Made by a program: the position numbers and the translations under genes | Source of the DNA: Thermoflavifilum sp. | Lineage (GTDB): Bacteria > Bacteroidota > Bacteroidia > Chitinophagales > Chitinophagaceae | DNA length: 64,000 nt | Direction: 5' to 3' | NCBI RefSeq assembly: GCF_014961315.1 | Contig: NZ_CP063141.1 | Span: forward strand, 930,001-994,000 | Part shown: positions 8,010 to 16,285 of the stretch, one piece after another | How positions within the stretch are numbered: the first letter of the stretch is position 1 | Layout: the number at the start of each line of letters is the position of its first letter | The notes under the pieces: generated by a model | Seen by the model: the letters and a program-made list of their open reading frames with translations, nothing else | Database searches by the model: none | Told to the model about the DNA's origin: nothing

Positions 8010-10733
8010 TCAATCCTGCAGCTGAGGGCGCAGCCAGTAGGAGACTTCATCGACCGGCATTTGTTTACGCCGGGCATAATCTTCCACCTGATCCGGAAGG
8101 ATTTTACCCACCCCGAAATATTTGCTTTCTGGATGGGAAAAATACCAGCCACACACGCTGGCCGCCGGGTACATGGCCAGCGACTCGGTGAGCTGAATGC
8201 CGGTAGCTTCCGTGGCATGGAGCAAATGGAAAAGCTTGCGCTTTTCGGTATGGTCGGGGCAGGCCGGATATCCCGGGGCCGGCCTGATGCCCTGGTATTC
8301 TTCCCGGATCAGCTGATCGTTGGTGAGCTGTTCATCGGGCTGATAGCCCCAGAATTCCTTTCGCACCCGCTCGTGCAGTCGCTCGGCAAAAGCCTCGGCC
8401 AGCCTGTCGGCCAGGGCTTTCAGCATAATCACATGATAATCGTCGTGATCGGCTTCGAAATGGTGAATCCATTTTTCGATGCCGATGCCCGCCGTCACTG
8501 CAAAGGCCCCGATGAAATCCGTTTCTCCGGATGCCAGCATGGCTTGCGGCTTGATGAAATCGGCCAGGCACTGGTTGGGCTGACCGGCGGCTTTTTTCAG
8601 CTGCTGCCGCAGGAAGCACAGGCGCAGAGGTCCGTCGGGCGTTTCCACCATCACATCGTCGTCGTCCACGGCATAAGCCGGAAACAGGCCGATTACGCCA
8701 CGGGCCGTAAGCCATTTTTCCCGGACGATGCGTTGCAACAAGGCCTGTGCATCGTCGAACAGGCGGCGGGCCGACTCGCCCACCTTCGGGTCGTCGAGGA
8801 TCTGGGGAAACTTGCCATGCAATTCCCAGGCAATGAAAAACGGCTGCCAGTCGATATAATGCGTCAGCTCCTTCAGATCGTAGTCGGCAAACACCTGCAC
8901 GCCTCCGGCTAAGCTGGAACGGGGCACCGGCGGATGATACCCTTCCCAGTTCAGCGGGGTTTTGTTGGCCCGGGCTTCCTGCAGCGAGATATAAGCCTTG
9001 GCCGATTTTTTATTTTGAAAATTGATCCGCAGCTGACCATATTCTTCACGGATGCTTTTCAGAAAGTCTTCCCGCGACTGCGGGTTGAGCAGGCTGCTCA
9101 CCACCTGCACGCACTTCGATGCATCCTGCACGTGCACCACACCGCCGGCATATTCCGGGTCGATCTTCACGGCCGTATGCATGCGCGAGGTGGTGGCGCC
9201 GCCGATGAGCAGGGGTATTTGAAAGCCCTGGCGCTGCATTTCCTGAGCCACGTGCACCATTTCATCGAGGCTGGGCGTAATCAGTCCACTCAACCCGATG
9301 GCGTCGGCCTGCACCTCACGGGCCGTTTGAAGGATTTTTTCCGCGGGCACCATCACCCCGAGGTCCACGATCTCGTAGCCGTTGCAGCCCAGCACCACAC
9401 CCACGATATTTTTACCGATATCATGCACATCGCCTTTCACGGTAGCCATCACGATGCGGCCACCGCCCTGCTGGGTGTGGGCTTCCATGCCGTTGAGCTG
9501 CAGCTGTGCTTTTTCGGCTTCCATATAGGGCAGGAGCACGGCCACGGCTTTTTTCATCACCCGGGCGCTTTTCACTACCTGGGGTAAAAACATCTTGCCG
9601 CTGCCAAACAATTCGCCCACGATGTTCATACCCTCCATCAGCGGCCCCTCAATCACATCCAGCGGGCGGGCATATTGCAGGCGAGCCTCTTCCACGTCCT
9701 GCTCGATATAGTCGGTGATACCGTTGACCAGCGCATGAATGAGGCGTTCCTGCACCGTACCCTTGCGCCAGCTCTCGTCTTTCAGCACCTGCTTACCCTT
9801 TGCCTTTACCTGTTCGGCATATTCCATCAGGCGTTCGGTGGCATCGGGGCGACGGTCGAGGATCACGTCTTCCACTCGTTCGCGTAGCTCGAGGGGTATT
9901 TCATCGTACACCGGGATAGCCCCCGCATTGACGATGCCCATATCGAGGCCGGCACGGATGGCATGATACAGGAAGACGGCATGCATGGCCTCGCGCACCA
10001 CATCGTTGCCCCGGAAGGAAAACGACACGTTGCTGATGCCGCCGCTCACCTTACACAGCGGCATGCGTTGCTTGATTTGCCGGGTGGCTTCGATAAAATC
10101 GACGGCATAATGATTATGTTCCTCGATGCCGGTAGCCACGGCAAATACATTGGGATCGAAGATGATATCCTGGGGTTCATACCCCAGTTTCTCGGTGAGG
10201 AGGCGATAAGCACGCTCACACACGGCCACCCGCCGCTGCAGGGTATCGGCCTGGCCCTGTTCATCGAAGGCCATGACCACCACCGCCGCCCCAAAGTCCT
10301 GACAGATGCGCGCCTGTTCGAGGAATTTTTCTTCCCCTTCCTTCAGGGAGATGGAATTGACGATGCATTTGCCCTGCACGCATTTTAATCCGGCCAGGAT
10401 GACGTTAAAGCGACTGCTATCGATCATGATGGGGATGCGGGCGATATCGGGCTCGGCGGCCAGCAGTTGCAGGAAGGTGGTCATGGCTTTTTCACCGTCG
10501 AGCAGGGCGTCGTCCATATTCACATCAAGGATCTGGGCACCGTTTTCCACCTGCTGCCGGGCCACGGAAAGCGCTTCTTCATATTTGCCCTCCCGGATGA
10601 GGCGGGCAAATTTCTTGGAGCCGGTGACGTTGGTCCGTTCGCCGATGTTGATGAAATTGGTTTCGGGCCGCACCACCAGTGGCTCCAGTCCAGATAATCG
10701 CAAATATGGTTGAATGATCTGACGCTTGTTCAT
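8010..10733 (-). CDS. metH: Cobalamin-dependent methionine synthase, C-terminal subunit (pterin, B12 and activation domains)
   Basis: This 907-residue protein transfers the methyl group of 5-methyltetrahydrofolate through cobalamin to homocysteine, giving methionine in the cytoplasm. The pterin-binding domain begins at once ([17 protein letters not shown], residues about 25-42) and runs to about residue 290. A helical cap and the B12-binding domain follow, with the lower-ligand motif DVHDIGKN near residue 437 and later [13 protein letters not shown]. The SAM-dependent reactivation domain fills the C-terminal third ([19 protein letters not shown] and the [16 protein letters not shown] segment). 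The homocysteine-binding domain is absent here and is supplied by the gene immediately upstream, 21 bp away on the same strand. Together they make up the roughly 1,250 residues of a full-length MetH. This split arrangement is familiar in Bacteroidota. Confidence 0.95.
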   Translation of the reverse strand: MNKRQIIQPYLRLSGLEPLVVRPETNFINIGERTNVTGSKKFARLIREGKYEEALSVARQQVENGAQILDVNMDDALLDGEKAMTTFLQLLAAEPDIARIPIMIDSSRFNVILAGLKCVQGKCIVNSISLKEGEEKFLEQARICQDFGAAVVVMAFDEQGQADTLQRRVAVCERAYRLLTEKLGYEPQDIIFDPNVFAVATGIEEHNHYAVDFIEATRQIKQRMPLCKVSGGISNVSFSFRGNDVVREAMHAVFLYHAIRAGLDMGIVNAGAIPVYDEIPLELRERVEDVILDRRPDATERLMEYAEQVKAKGKQVLKDESWRKGTVQERLIHALVNGITDYIEQDVEEARLQYARPLDVIEGPLMEGMNIVGELFGSGKMFLPQVVKSARVMKKAVAVLLPYMEAEKAQLQLNGMEAHTQQGGGRIVMATVKGDVHDIGKNIVGVVLGCNGYEIVDLGVMVPAEKILQTAREVQADAIGLSGLITPSLDEMVHVAQEMQRQGFQIPLLIGGATTSRMHTAVKIDPEYAGGVVHVQDASKCVQVVSSLLNPQSREDFLKSIREEYGQLRINFQNKKSAKAYISLQEARANKTPLNWEGYHPPVPRSSLAGGVQVFADYDLKELTHYIDWQPFFIAWELHGKFPQILDDPKVGESARRLFDDAQALLQRIVREKWLTARGVIGLFPAYAVDDDDVMVETPDGPLRLCFLRQQLKKAAGQPNQCLADFIKPQAMLASGETDFIGAFAVTAGIGIEKWIHHFEADHDDYHVIMLKALADRLAEAFAERLHERVRKEFWGYQPDEQLTNDQLIREEYQGIRPAPGYPACPDHTEKRKLFHLLHATEATGIQLTESLAMYPAASVCGWYFSHPESKYFGVGKILPDQVEDYARRKQMPVDEVSYWLRPQLQD

Positions 10734-10754
10734 GTATAAAACGGTTAACTGCGG

Positions 10755-11792
10755 TTAAGCCTCCATCGAATCGGCGGTTTGCAGGGTGTGGGCCACTTCG
10801 GGCAGGGGGCGGGGTGGATAGGCCTTTACCAGGCGGGCGATCTCGCGGATATGGTCGGGCGTTGTACCGCAGCAGCCGCCCACGATATTCACCCAGCCCT
10901 CACGGGCGAAGCCTTCGATAGCCTGCGCAGTATCCTGCGGCAGCTCGTCGTATTCCCCGAAAGCATTAGGCAGGCCCGCATTGGGATATACGCTCACAAA
11001 ACAGCTTGCCAGGCGTGAGAGCTCTTCCAGGTAAGGCCCCATCTGGCGGGCGCCCAGCGCACAGTTCAGTCCTACCGAAAACGGTCGTGCATGCATGATG
11101 GAGATATAAAAAGCCTCGAGGGTTTGTCCGCTCAGGGTACGTCCCGAGGCATCGGTAATCGTCACCGAGATCATGACCGGCAGGGGCTGGCGGCCCGATT
11201 TACGAAAATACTGGCGGATCGCATAAATGGCCGCCTTGGCGTTGAGGGTGTCGAAGATGGTTTCGATCAGCAAGGCATCCACCCCGCCTTCTACCAGTCC
11301 CTGCACCTGTTCTTCATAGGCTGCCGCCACTTCATCGAAGCTCACTGCCCGATAGCCGGGATTGGTGACATCGGGGGAAATAGAAAGCGTTTTGTTGGTA
11401 GGCCCTATGGCGCCGGCCACAAAACGCGGCCGCTCGGGGTTTCGGCTGGTAAAGGCATCGGCTGCTTCCCGGGCGATGCGGGCGCCGGCGAGGTTGAGTT
11501 CATAAGCCAGCTCCTGCATGTCGTAGTCGGCCTGCGCAATGCGTGTACTGCTGAAGGTATTGGTTTCGATGATATCGGCGCCGGCCTCCAGATAGGCTTC
11601 GTGGATCTCCCGGATCACCCGGGGCTGGGTGAGGTTCAATACATCATTATTCCCTCGCAGGTCGCGATGAAAATCCGCAAATCGTTGTCCGCGAAAATCC
11701 TGTTCGGAAAGTTGCCGGCGCTGGATCATGGTGCCCATAGCACCGTCGATGATGAGGATGCGCTCAAGGGCACATTCGTGTAATGATTTCAT
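10755..11792 (-). CDS. metH: Methionine synthase N-terminal subunit (homocysteine S-methyltransferase domain)
   Basis: This about 345-residue protein binds and activates homocysteine for the methionine synthase reaction. It opens with [12 protein letters not shown], the family signature. It carries the zinc-ligand cysteines in GLNCALGA (about residue 243) and [11 protein letters not shown] (about residues 305-315). I chose the ATG at 11792 ([12 protein letters not shown]) because family members start close to this motif; an in-frame ATG at 11816 is also possible. Longer frames would run into the promoter-like TATCTTTG at 11872-11865. The gene precedes the pterin/B12/activation half by 21 bp, so the two are almost certainly one operon producing a two-subunit MetH. 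No SAM or cobalamin riboswitch was recognised in the short leader. Confidence 0.93.
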   Translation of the reverse strand: MKSLHECALERILIIDGAMGTMIQRRQLSEQDFRGQRFADFHRDLRGNNDVLNLTQPRVIREIHEAYLEAGADIIETNTFSSTRIAQADYDMQELAYELNLAGARIAREAADAFTSRNPERPRFVAGAIGPTNKTLSISPDVTNPGYRAVSFDEVAAAYEEQVQGLVEGGVDALLIETIFDTLNAKAAIYAIRQYFRKSGRQPLPVMISVTITDASGRTLSGQTLEAFYISIMHARPFSVGLNCALGARQMGPYLEELSRLASCFVSVYPNAGLPNAFGEYDELPQDTAQAIEGFAREGWVNIVGGCCGTTPDHIREIARLVKAYPPRPLPEVAHTLQTADSMEA

Positions 11793-11864
11793 GCTGTTTA
11801 TTAGTTCTGTTTGCATAGACGGGCCGAACAATAAACAAATCCGCCCACGTCGATGGTTAAGGCG

Positions 11865-11872
11865 CAAAGATA
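11865..11872 (-). promoter_or_regulatory. Putative -7 element TATCTTTG of the metH operon
   Basis: On the minus strand the octamer TATCTTTG fits the Bacteroidota sigma-factor consensus TAnnTTTG. It lies about 75 bp upstream of the chosen metH start at 11792, giving a leader of about 65-70 nt. I did not find a strong -33 TTTG at ideal spacing, so the call rests mainly on the -7 match and its position. Confidence 0.5.
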
Positions 11873-11939
11873 GCAACAAATTCAGGACTTGCCATTAGAT
11901 GCTGCGCGAGGTGAGTGGAAAATATCACCGCCGGCTGAC

Positions 11940-12660
11940 AATGTCGTCGTGGGATGCATCCTCACCCTGTTCCCCTCTCCTTCAAAAGGAGAGGGAAAGA
12001 AGTAATGTTTATTTGTCGTCCGAATCCCGAGCCTGTCGAGGGATCTGCTGAACAACGTGCATATTATTTGGCGGATCCTTCACTTCGTTCAGGATAGAGA
12101 CGGTTAATTAAATAGGCAGGCAGGAATCTCCTGAATAATGGTACCGTCATTCCGCATACATCCTCACCCTGTATCCCTCTCCTTCAAAAGGAGAGGGAGA
12201 GAAGTAATGTTTATTTGTCGTCCGAATCCCGAGCCTGTCGAGGGATCTGCTGAACAACGTGCATATTATTCGGCGGATCCTTCACTTCGTTCAGGATAGG
12301 GACGGTTAATTAAATAGGCAGGCAGGGATCTCCTGAATAATGGCAACGTCATTCCGCATGCATCCTCACCCTGTGTCCCTCCCCTTGGGAAGGAGAGGGA
12401 ATAATTCGTCAAATCATATCGTCATTCTGAGCGAATCGAAGAATCTGCCGAGCTATGTGCACACTGCTGAGGAGATCCTTCCCCCGGCTCAGCCGGGGTC
12501 AGGATAGGGACGGTTAATTAAATAGGCAGGCAGGGATCTGCTGAACAGACTGAGCATTACTGAGGAGATTCCTAACAGGGGCTCGAAATGACGACATCCA
12601 AATTATCGTCCAAATCCTTCCCCCGGCTGAGCCGGGGGAAGAATAAGGACGAATAATAAA
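11940..12660. repeat. Palindromic repeat cluster with 202-bp tandem duplication
   Basis: This is the largest repeat array in the window. A unit starting CATCCTCACCCTGT begins at 11957, 12159 and 12361, so two complete 202-bp tandem copies are followed by a diverging third. Each copy holds the CCCTCTCC/GGAGAGGG hairpin, a hairpin ATCCCGAGCCTGTCGAGGGAT, a hairpin ATCCTTCACTTCGTTCAGGAT and the string GACGGTTAATTAAATAGGC. A clamp variant ATTCT...AGAAT (12424-12444) and a CCCCCGGCTGAGCCGGGGG hairpin (about 12619-12637) lie in the tail. The cluster separates metH from recR; no gene is present. Confidence 0.9.
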
Positions 12661-12683
12661 GAAACGACCTTTGTCTCCTGGAC

Positions 12684-13367
12684 CTATCGTTCAGGTGTGT
12701 TTAATTCGTTCGTTTCTTCCGATTGTTGGGGAGGGCGAGGGCTGAGTGCTTCGGTATGCAGGTAGCTTTCTATCGGCAGGCGGTTGGTGAGCGAACGGGC
12801 CAGGGTCATCTCATCGGCATATTCCAGTTCGCCGCCAAAGGCTATGCCCCGCGCAATGGTGGTGAGTTTTACCGGGTAGGAACTTAATTTTCTGGAAAGA
12901 TAATAAAGGGTGGTATCGCCTTCTACGGTGGGACTGATGGCCATTATCACCTCCTGCACCTGCCCGCCGGCTACCCGTTGCACGAGCGGTTCAATCGTCA
13001 GATCGTCGGGTCCAATGCCCGAGAGTGGCGAAATCACGCCCCCCAGCACATGATAGACGCCCGTGTATTGCTGGGTGTTTTCAATGGCCATCACATCCCG
13101 GATGTTTTCCACGACGCAGATCAGGTCGTGACGCCGGGCGGGATTGCTGCAAATACTGCATACCTCCGCATCCGATACGTTGAAACAGATTTTGCAAAAG
13201 TGGATCTCATCGCGCATACGGTTGATGGCATCGGCCAGACGATGGGTTTCATCGGGCGCTTCTTTGAGCAGATGCAATACCAGGCGGAGGGCGGTCTTCC
13301 GGCCAATGCCGGGCAAGCGGGAAAAAGCCTCTACCGCTTCTTCAATCAATCGGGAGGAAAACACCAT
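12684..13367 (-). CDS. recR: Recombination protein RecR
   Basis: This about 227-residue protein acts with RecO and RecF to load RecA at gapped or damaged DNA. The start at 13367 (MVFSSRLIEEAVEAFSRLPGIG) matches the family N-terminus; a longer frame reaches 13439, but that extension contains repeat-derived sequence and a promoter element. The helix-hairpin-helix motif LPGIGRKTALRL lies at residues about 18-29. A C4 zinc finger (CKIC...CSIC) sits at about 57-73. A Toprim domain begins with ICVVENIRDVMAIE and includes the conserved GVYHVLGG. The tail ends with a variable hydrophilic segment. The gene stands alone between two repeat clusters. Confidence 0.95.
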   Translation of the reverse strand: MVFSSRLIEEAVEAFSRLPGIGRKTALRLVLHLLKEAPDETHRLADAINRMRDEIHFCKICFNVSDAEVCSICSNPARRHDLICVVENIRDVMAIENTQQYTGVYHVLGGVISPLSGIGPDDLTIEPLVQRVAGGQVQEVIMAISPTVEGDTTLYYLSRKLSSYPVKLTTIARGIAFGGELEYADEMTLARSLTNRLPIESYLHTEALSPRPPQQSEETNELNTPER

Positions 13368-13371
13368 GCCG

Positions 13372-13379
13372 CAAAGATA
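13372..13379 (-). promoter_or_regulatory. Putative -7 element TATCTTTG of recR
   Basis: TATCTTTG on the minus strand matches TAnnTTTG and ends only 5 bp before the recR ATG at 13367. With the usual spacing, transcription would start at or within a few bases of the start codon, so the recR transcript may be leaderless. The element also argues against any start upstream of 13367. Confidence 0.5.
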
Positions 13380-13399
13380 CGCAGTTGCGCGGGCCGCCT

Positions 13400-13720
13400 C
13401 TACGGCTGAGCCGGGGAGAATAGGGACATACATCCTCACCCTGTATCCCTCCCCTTCAAAAGGAGAGGGAATGCCGTGTCGTCATTCCGACCCCGGCTGA
13501 GCCGGGGGAGGGATCTGCTGAATAGTGTACGCATTGCTGGGGAGATCCCTGCCTGCCGGCAGGCAGGCTTCGCTGCGCTCAGGATAGAGACGGTTAATTA
13601 AATAGGCTTGCCTCGCTACGCTCAAGATATGGACGAATAAATAGAATGTATCATTCTTCCCCCGACATAGCCGGGGGCAGGATAGAGAGGATATTAGGGG
13701 CTTGGAATGACAGTATGATT
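13400..13720. repeat. Palindromic repeat cluster upstream of recR
   Basis: The cluster contains one CCCTCCCC...GGAGAGGG element (about 13431-13470), a CCCCGGCTGAGCCGGGGG hairpin inside an ATTCC...GGGAT context (about 13486-13514), a copy of the 20-bp CCTGCCTGCCGGCAGGCAGG palindrome (about 13549-13568) and a degenerate CCCCCGACATAGCCGGGGG hairpin near 13658-13676. It lies between recR and the GIY-YIG gene. From about 13720 to 13839 nothing is recognisable. Confidence 0.85.
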
Positions 13721-13839
13721 GGCAAAATTCGCTACACTTGAACTGGGGGCAATAAAAGAGGCTCGAGATAAGAACGGTTAATGATTCCGGAATAAGAACA
13801 ATGAAGAAATGAGAGATGTAAAGGACCAAAGTGGATGAG

Positions 13840-14166
13840 TCAATCAGCTGCAGCAGAGGTATTATTTGAGCTATCGGGTAGTTTGTCAAATAAATCAATC
13901 CAGTCCGGATTGTATTGCGCAATCAGGGCTTCTTTTTTCTTCCTGCTCCAGCCTTTGATCTGTTTTTCTCGCGCAATAGCTTCTTCTATCCGGCTATAGT
14001 ATTCGTAATAGACAAGATATTCCAGATTATAACGGTCCGTAAAACTTCCCTTCCACTCATGGGTGCGATGTTGATACACACGTGCCCACAGGTTGGAGGT
14101 AACACCGGTATATAATACTGTCCGGTGTTTATTCGTCATGATGTAAACAAATCCGCCACGCTCCAT
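13840..14166 (-). CDS. Small GIY-YIG family nuclease
   Basis: This is a stand-alone GIY-YIG domain protein of about 108 residues. The ATG at 14166 (MERGGFVYIMTNKHRTVLYTG) is preferred over an upstream TTG. The two signature strands read VYI (about residues 7-9) and LYTG (about 17-21). They are followed by VTSNLWARVYQHR with the catalytic-type arginine, and by the glutamate-containing helix SRIEEAIAREKQIKGW. A basic segment (RKKKEALI) and NPDWIDLF close the domain. These proteins are common and often multicopy in Bacteroidota, but their biological substrate is not settled. The gene is surrounded on both sides by the palindromic repeat clusters described here; a link to their spread or processing is inference only. 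Confidence 0.85.
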   Translation of the reverse strand: MERGGFVYIMTNKHRTVLYTGVTSNLWARVYQHRTHEWKGSFTDRYNLEYLVYYEYYSRIEEAIAREKQIKGWSRKKKEALIAQYNPDWIDLFDKLPDSSNNTSAAAD

Positions 14167-14179
14167 GTGCAAGGAATTC

Positions 14180-14860
14180 AGGTCAGCCTGCCGGATATGG
14201 CAGGCAGGAATCCGCTAAACAGTGTGCAATTGCTGAGGAGATTCCTCACGGTACTCGGAATGACGGTCCTACTCGGCAGATCCTTCGCGGTGCTCAGGAT
14301 AGAGACGACAAATTATTGGGATAGTGACCTGTGATGAAGGACGTCATGCCGAATGCATCCTCACCCTGTGCCCCTCTCCTTCAGAAGGAGAGGGAAAGAA
14401 GGAATGTTTATTCGTCGTCCGAATCCCGACCCCGGCTAAGCCGGGGGAGGGATCTGCTGAACAGACTGCGCATTGCTGAGGAGATTCCTCCCCCGGCTGA
14501 GCCGGGGTCGGAATGACGGCAATATTTAGGGGGGGAAGCCTGCCTGCCGGCAGGCTTCCCCCGGCCAAGCCGGGGTCAGGATATGGACGGTTAATTTAAT
14601 AGGCAGGCTTCGTAGAGGCTCGGAATGACGGTATCCAGATTATCGTCCCAATTCTGACCCCGGCTATGCCGGGGGAAGAATCTGCTGAATAATGGTAACG
14701 TCATTCCGCATACATCCTCACCCTGTATCCCTCTCCTTCAGAAGGAGAGGGAAGAAAGGGAGTAAAAAATTATCGTCCAAATGCTGACTTTTTCCCGTCC
14801 GAATCCCGAGCCTGTCGAGGCCTGCCTGCCGGCAGGAATCCGCTGAACAAAGCACGCAAA
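14180..14860. repeat. Palindromic repeat cluster between GIY-YIG gene and glycosyltransferase
   Basis: The gap holds two CCCTCTCC...GGAGAGGG hairpins (about 14356-14394 and 14713-14751). It also has multiple CCCCGGC/GCCGGGG clamp hairpins, for example about 14426-14450 and the opposing copy about 14484-14516. Copies of the CCTGCCTGCCGGCAGG palindrome lie near 14539-14556 and 14821-14836. The order repeats that of the 15.9-kb cluster almost exactly, including the phrase GAAGGAATGTTTATTCGTCG. Confidence 0.88.
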
Positions 14861-14865
14861 CAGCC

Positions 14866-15780
14866 TCACCTGTAAAAGAATTGCGGAATCTTGGAGATGT
14901 TTTTCCAGACGAGCGAGAGCAGGGGATGCTGGAAATGATATTGTTTCATAATCTGCAGATCCTCCCGGCTTTTCAAGAGTATATTTTTCCACGAACCATT
15001 GCTGAGTCCGCCTATCGTCATGCAATAAGTGGTTACCGGCAGATAACGGGTGCGGATGTGTTCCTGCAAGAACAAACGCAAAATCATTTCATAATCGGAA
15101 GAAATTTTTTTATCTGTTCGATAACCTTGCGCTCGTTGGAGCACGTCCCGTTTCACCAAGAGGGTGGGGTGCGGTGGCATCCAGCCGCGATGCAGCAGGC
15201 GCAGCAGCTGCGATGTATCGGGTTGCGAGAGGCGATGCGTTACCCAGTTGCGGATGATGGGGTAGCCCTGGATGAAATGTCGTTTCCGCCTTGAGCCCGA
15301 CCCGATAGGCATGGTCAGAGAAAAGCCAAGAGATTGATAGGGCAGGGCCGGTCGCATGCGGCGGGGCAGGTAGCGAATCACGATATCGGGTTTCTCGGGA
15401 AAGATGGGGCTGTTGCCCACATACACCAGGTCGCTGTACACCGCATCCACGGGATGGGCTTCAAAGGCCCTTGCATAGCGTTGCAGCACATAGGCATCCG
15501 CGTAAAAATCATCGGCATGCAGTAGGGCAATGATTTCACCCTGGGCCATGTGAATGCCTTTGTTGATGGCATCGTAGACGCCCCGGTCGGGCTCACTGAT
15601 ATAGCGAAGCCTGGGATGCTGAAGGGCATAGCGGTGCAGCAATTCCACCGTGCCGTCGGTGGAACATCCATCAATCACCAGATGTTCATAATCCTGAAAA
15701 GTTTGTTGCGCCACACTGTCGAGCGCACGCATCAGGGTTTTTGCACCGTTGCGGGTTACGGTAATGATACTGAAAAGCAT
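14866..15780 (-). CDS. Family 2 glycosyltransferase
   Basis: This 304-residue GT-A enzyme is predicted to transfer a sugar from a nucleotide donor to a lipid-linked glycan on the cytoplasmic face of the membrane. It starts with the family pattern MLFSIITVTRNGAKTLMRALDSV. It continues with QDYEHLVIDGCSTDGT (nucleotide-binding region, residues about 30-45) and has a metal-binding acidic motif in LLHADDFYADA (about residue 87). A conserved HPTLLVKRDVL segment and a SSDYEMILRL motif follow at about 205-240. The resemblance is to WcaA-like colanic-acid transferases, but the donor and acceptor cannot be read. It is the most downstream gene of the polysaccharide locus and is separated from the carbamoyltransferase gene by a repeat cluster. 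Confidence 0.88.
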   Translation of the reverse strand: MLFSIITVTRNGAKTLMRALDSVAQQTFQDYEHLVIDGCSTDGTVELLHRYALQHPRLRYISEPDRGVYDAINKGIHMAQGEIIALLHADDFYADAYVLQRYARAFEAHPVDAVYSDLVYVGNSPIFPEKPDIVIRYLPRRMRPALPYQSLGFSLTMPIGSGSRRKRHFIQGYPIIRNWVTHRLSQPDTSQLLRLLHRGWMPPHPTLLVKRDVLQRAQGYRTDKKISSDYEMILRLFLQEHIRTRYLPVTTYCMTIGGLSNGSWKNILLKSREDLQIMKQYHFQHPLLSLVWKNISKIPQFFYR

Positions 15781-15889
15781 AGTGGTTGATTTGAAGGATG
15801 GAAAGGAGGATCAACAGGTTATCAGCGTGGTTTTTCAGGAAAGGTTTTTATGCCGTATGAAGGGATCTGTCGAAGGAGGTGTCATACTG

Positions 15890-16285
15890 AGACATCCTCA
15901 CCCTGTGTCCCTCTCCTTCGAAAGGAGAGGGAAAGAAGGAATGTTTATTCGTCGTCCGAATCCCGACCCCGGCTAAGCCGGGGGAGGGATCTGCTGAACA
16001 GACTGCGCATTGCTGAGGAGATTCCTCGCAGTGCTCGGAATGACGGCAATATTTGAGGGAGATTCCTGCCTGCCGGCAGGCAGGCCTCGCTACGCTCTGG
16101 ATAGGGACGTGTGATAAAGGACGTCATTTTGAATGCATCCTCACCCTGTGTCCCTCTCCTTCGAAAGGAGAGGGAAGGAAGAAATGTTTATTTTTCGTCC
16201 GAATCCCGAACGCAGTGAGGGATCTGCTGAATAATGTGCACATTGCTAAGGGGATTCCTCCCCCGGCTCAGCCGGGGGAAGGCTG
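15890..16285. repeat. Palindromic repeat cluster that runs into the carbamoyltransferase 3' end
   Basis: Two CCCTCTCC...GGAGAGGG hairpins (about 15893-15931 and 16137-16172) flank clamp hairpins and one CCTGCCTGCCGGCAGGCAGG palindrome (about 16065-16084). The right end is a CCCCCGGC-TCA-GCCGGGGG hairpin at about 16260-16278. Read on the minus strand, it encodes the final Ser-Pro-Gly codons and the TGA stop of the carbamoyltransferase gene. Confidence 0.88.

Noticed and set aside
10734..10754. Split metH as a frameshifted single gene
   Set aside because: Both parts have proper starts and stops with a 21-bp spacer, and the split matches the two-gene arrangement known in other Bacteroidota.
11793..11940. 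Cobalamin or SAM riboswitch upstream of the metH operon
   Set aside because: The leader after the putative promoter is only about 65-70 nt, and no B12-box-like or SAM-type conserved core was recognised.
11940..12660. Possible CRISPR array because of regularly recurring motifs
   Set aside because: The repeats are long mosaic cassettes (202 bp) with conserved inner parts, not short identical repeats with unique spacers, and no cas genes are present.
13482..13922. Open frame on the minus strand across the recR-GIY-YIG gap
   Set aside because: Its sequence is built from repeat translations (for example ACLPAGRD and PERSEA strings) and overlaps the GIY-YIG gene; there is no homology or coding character.
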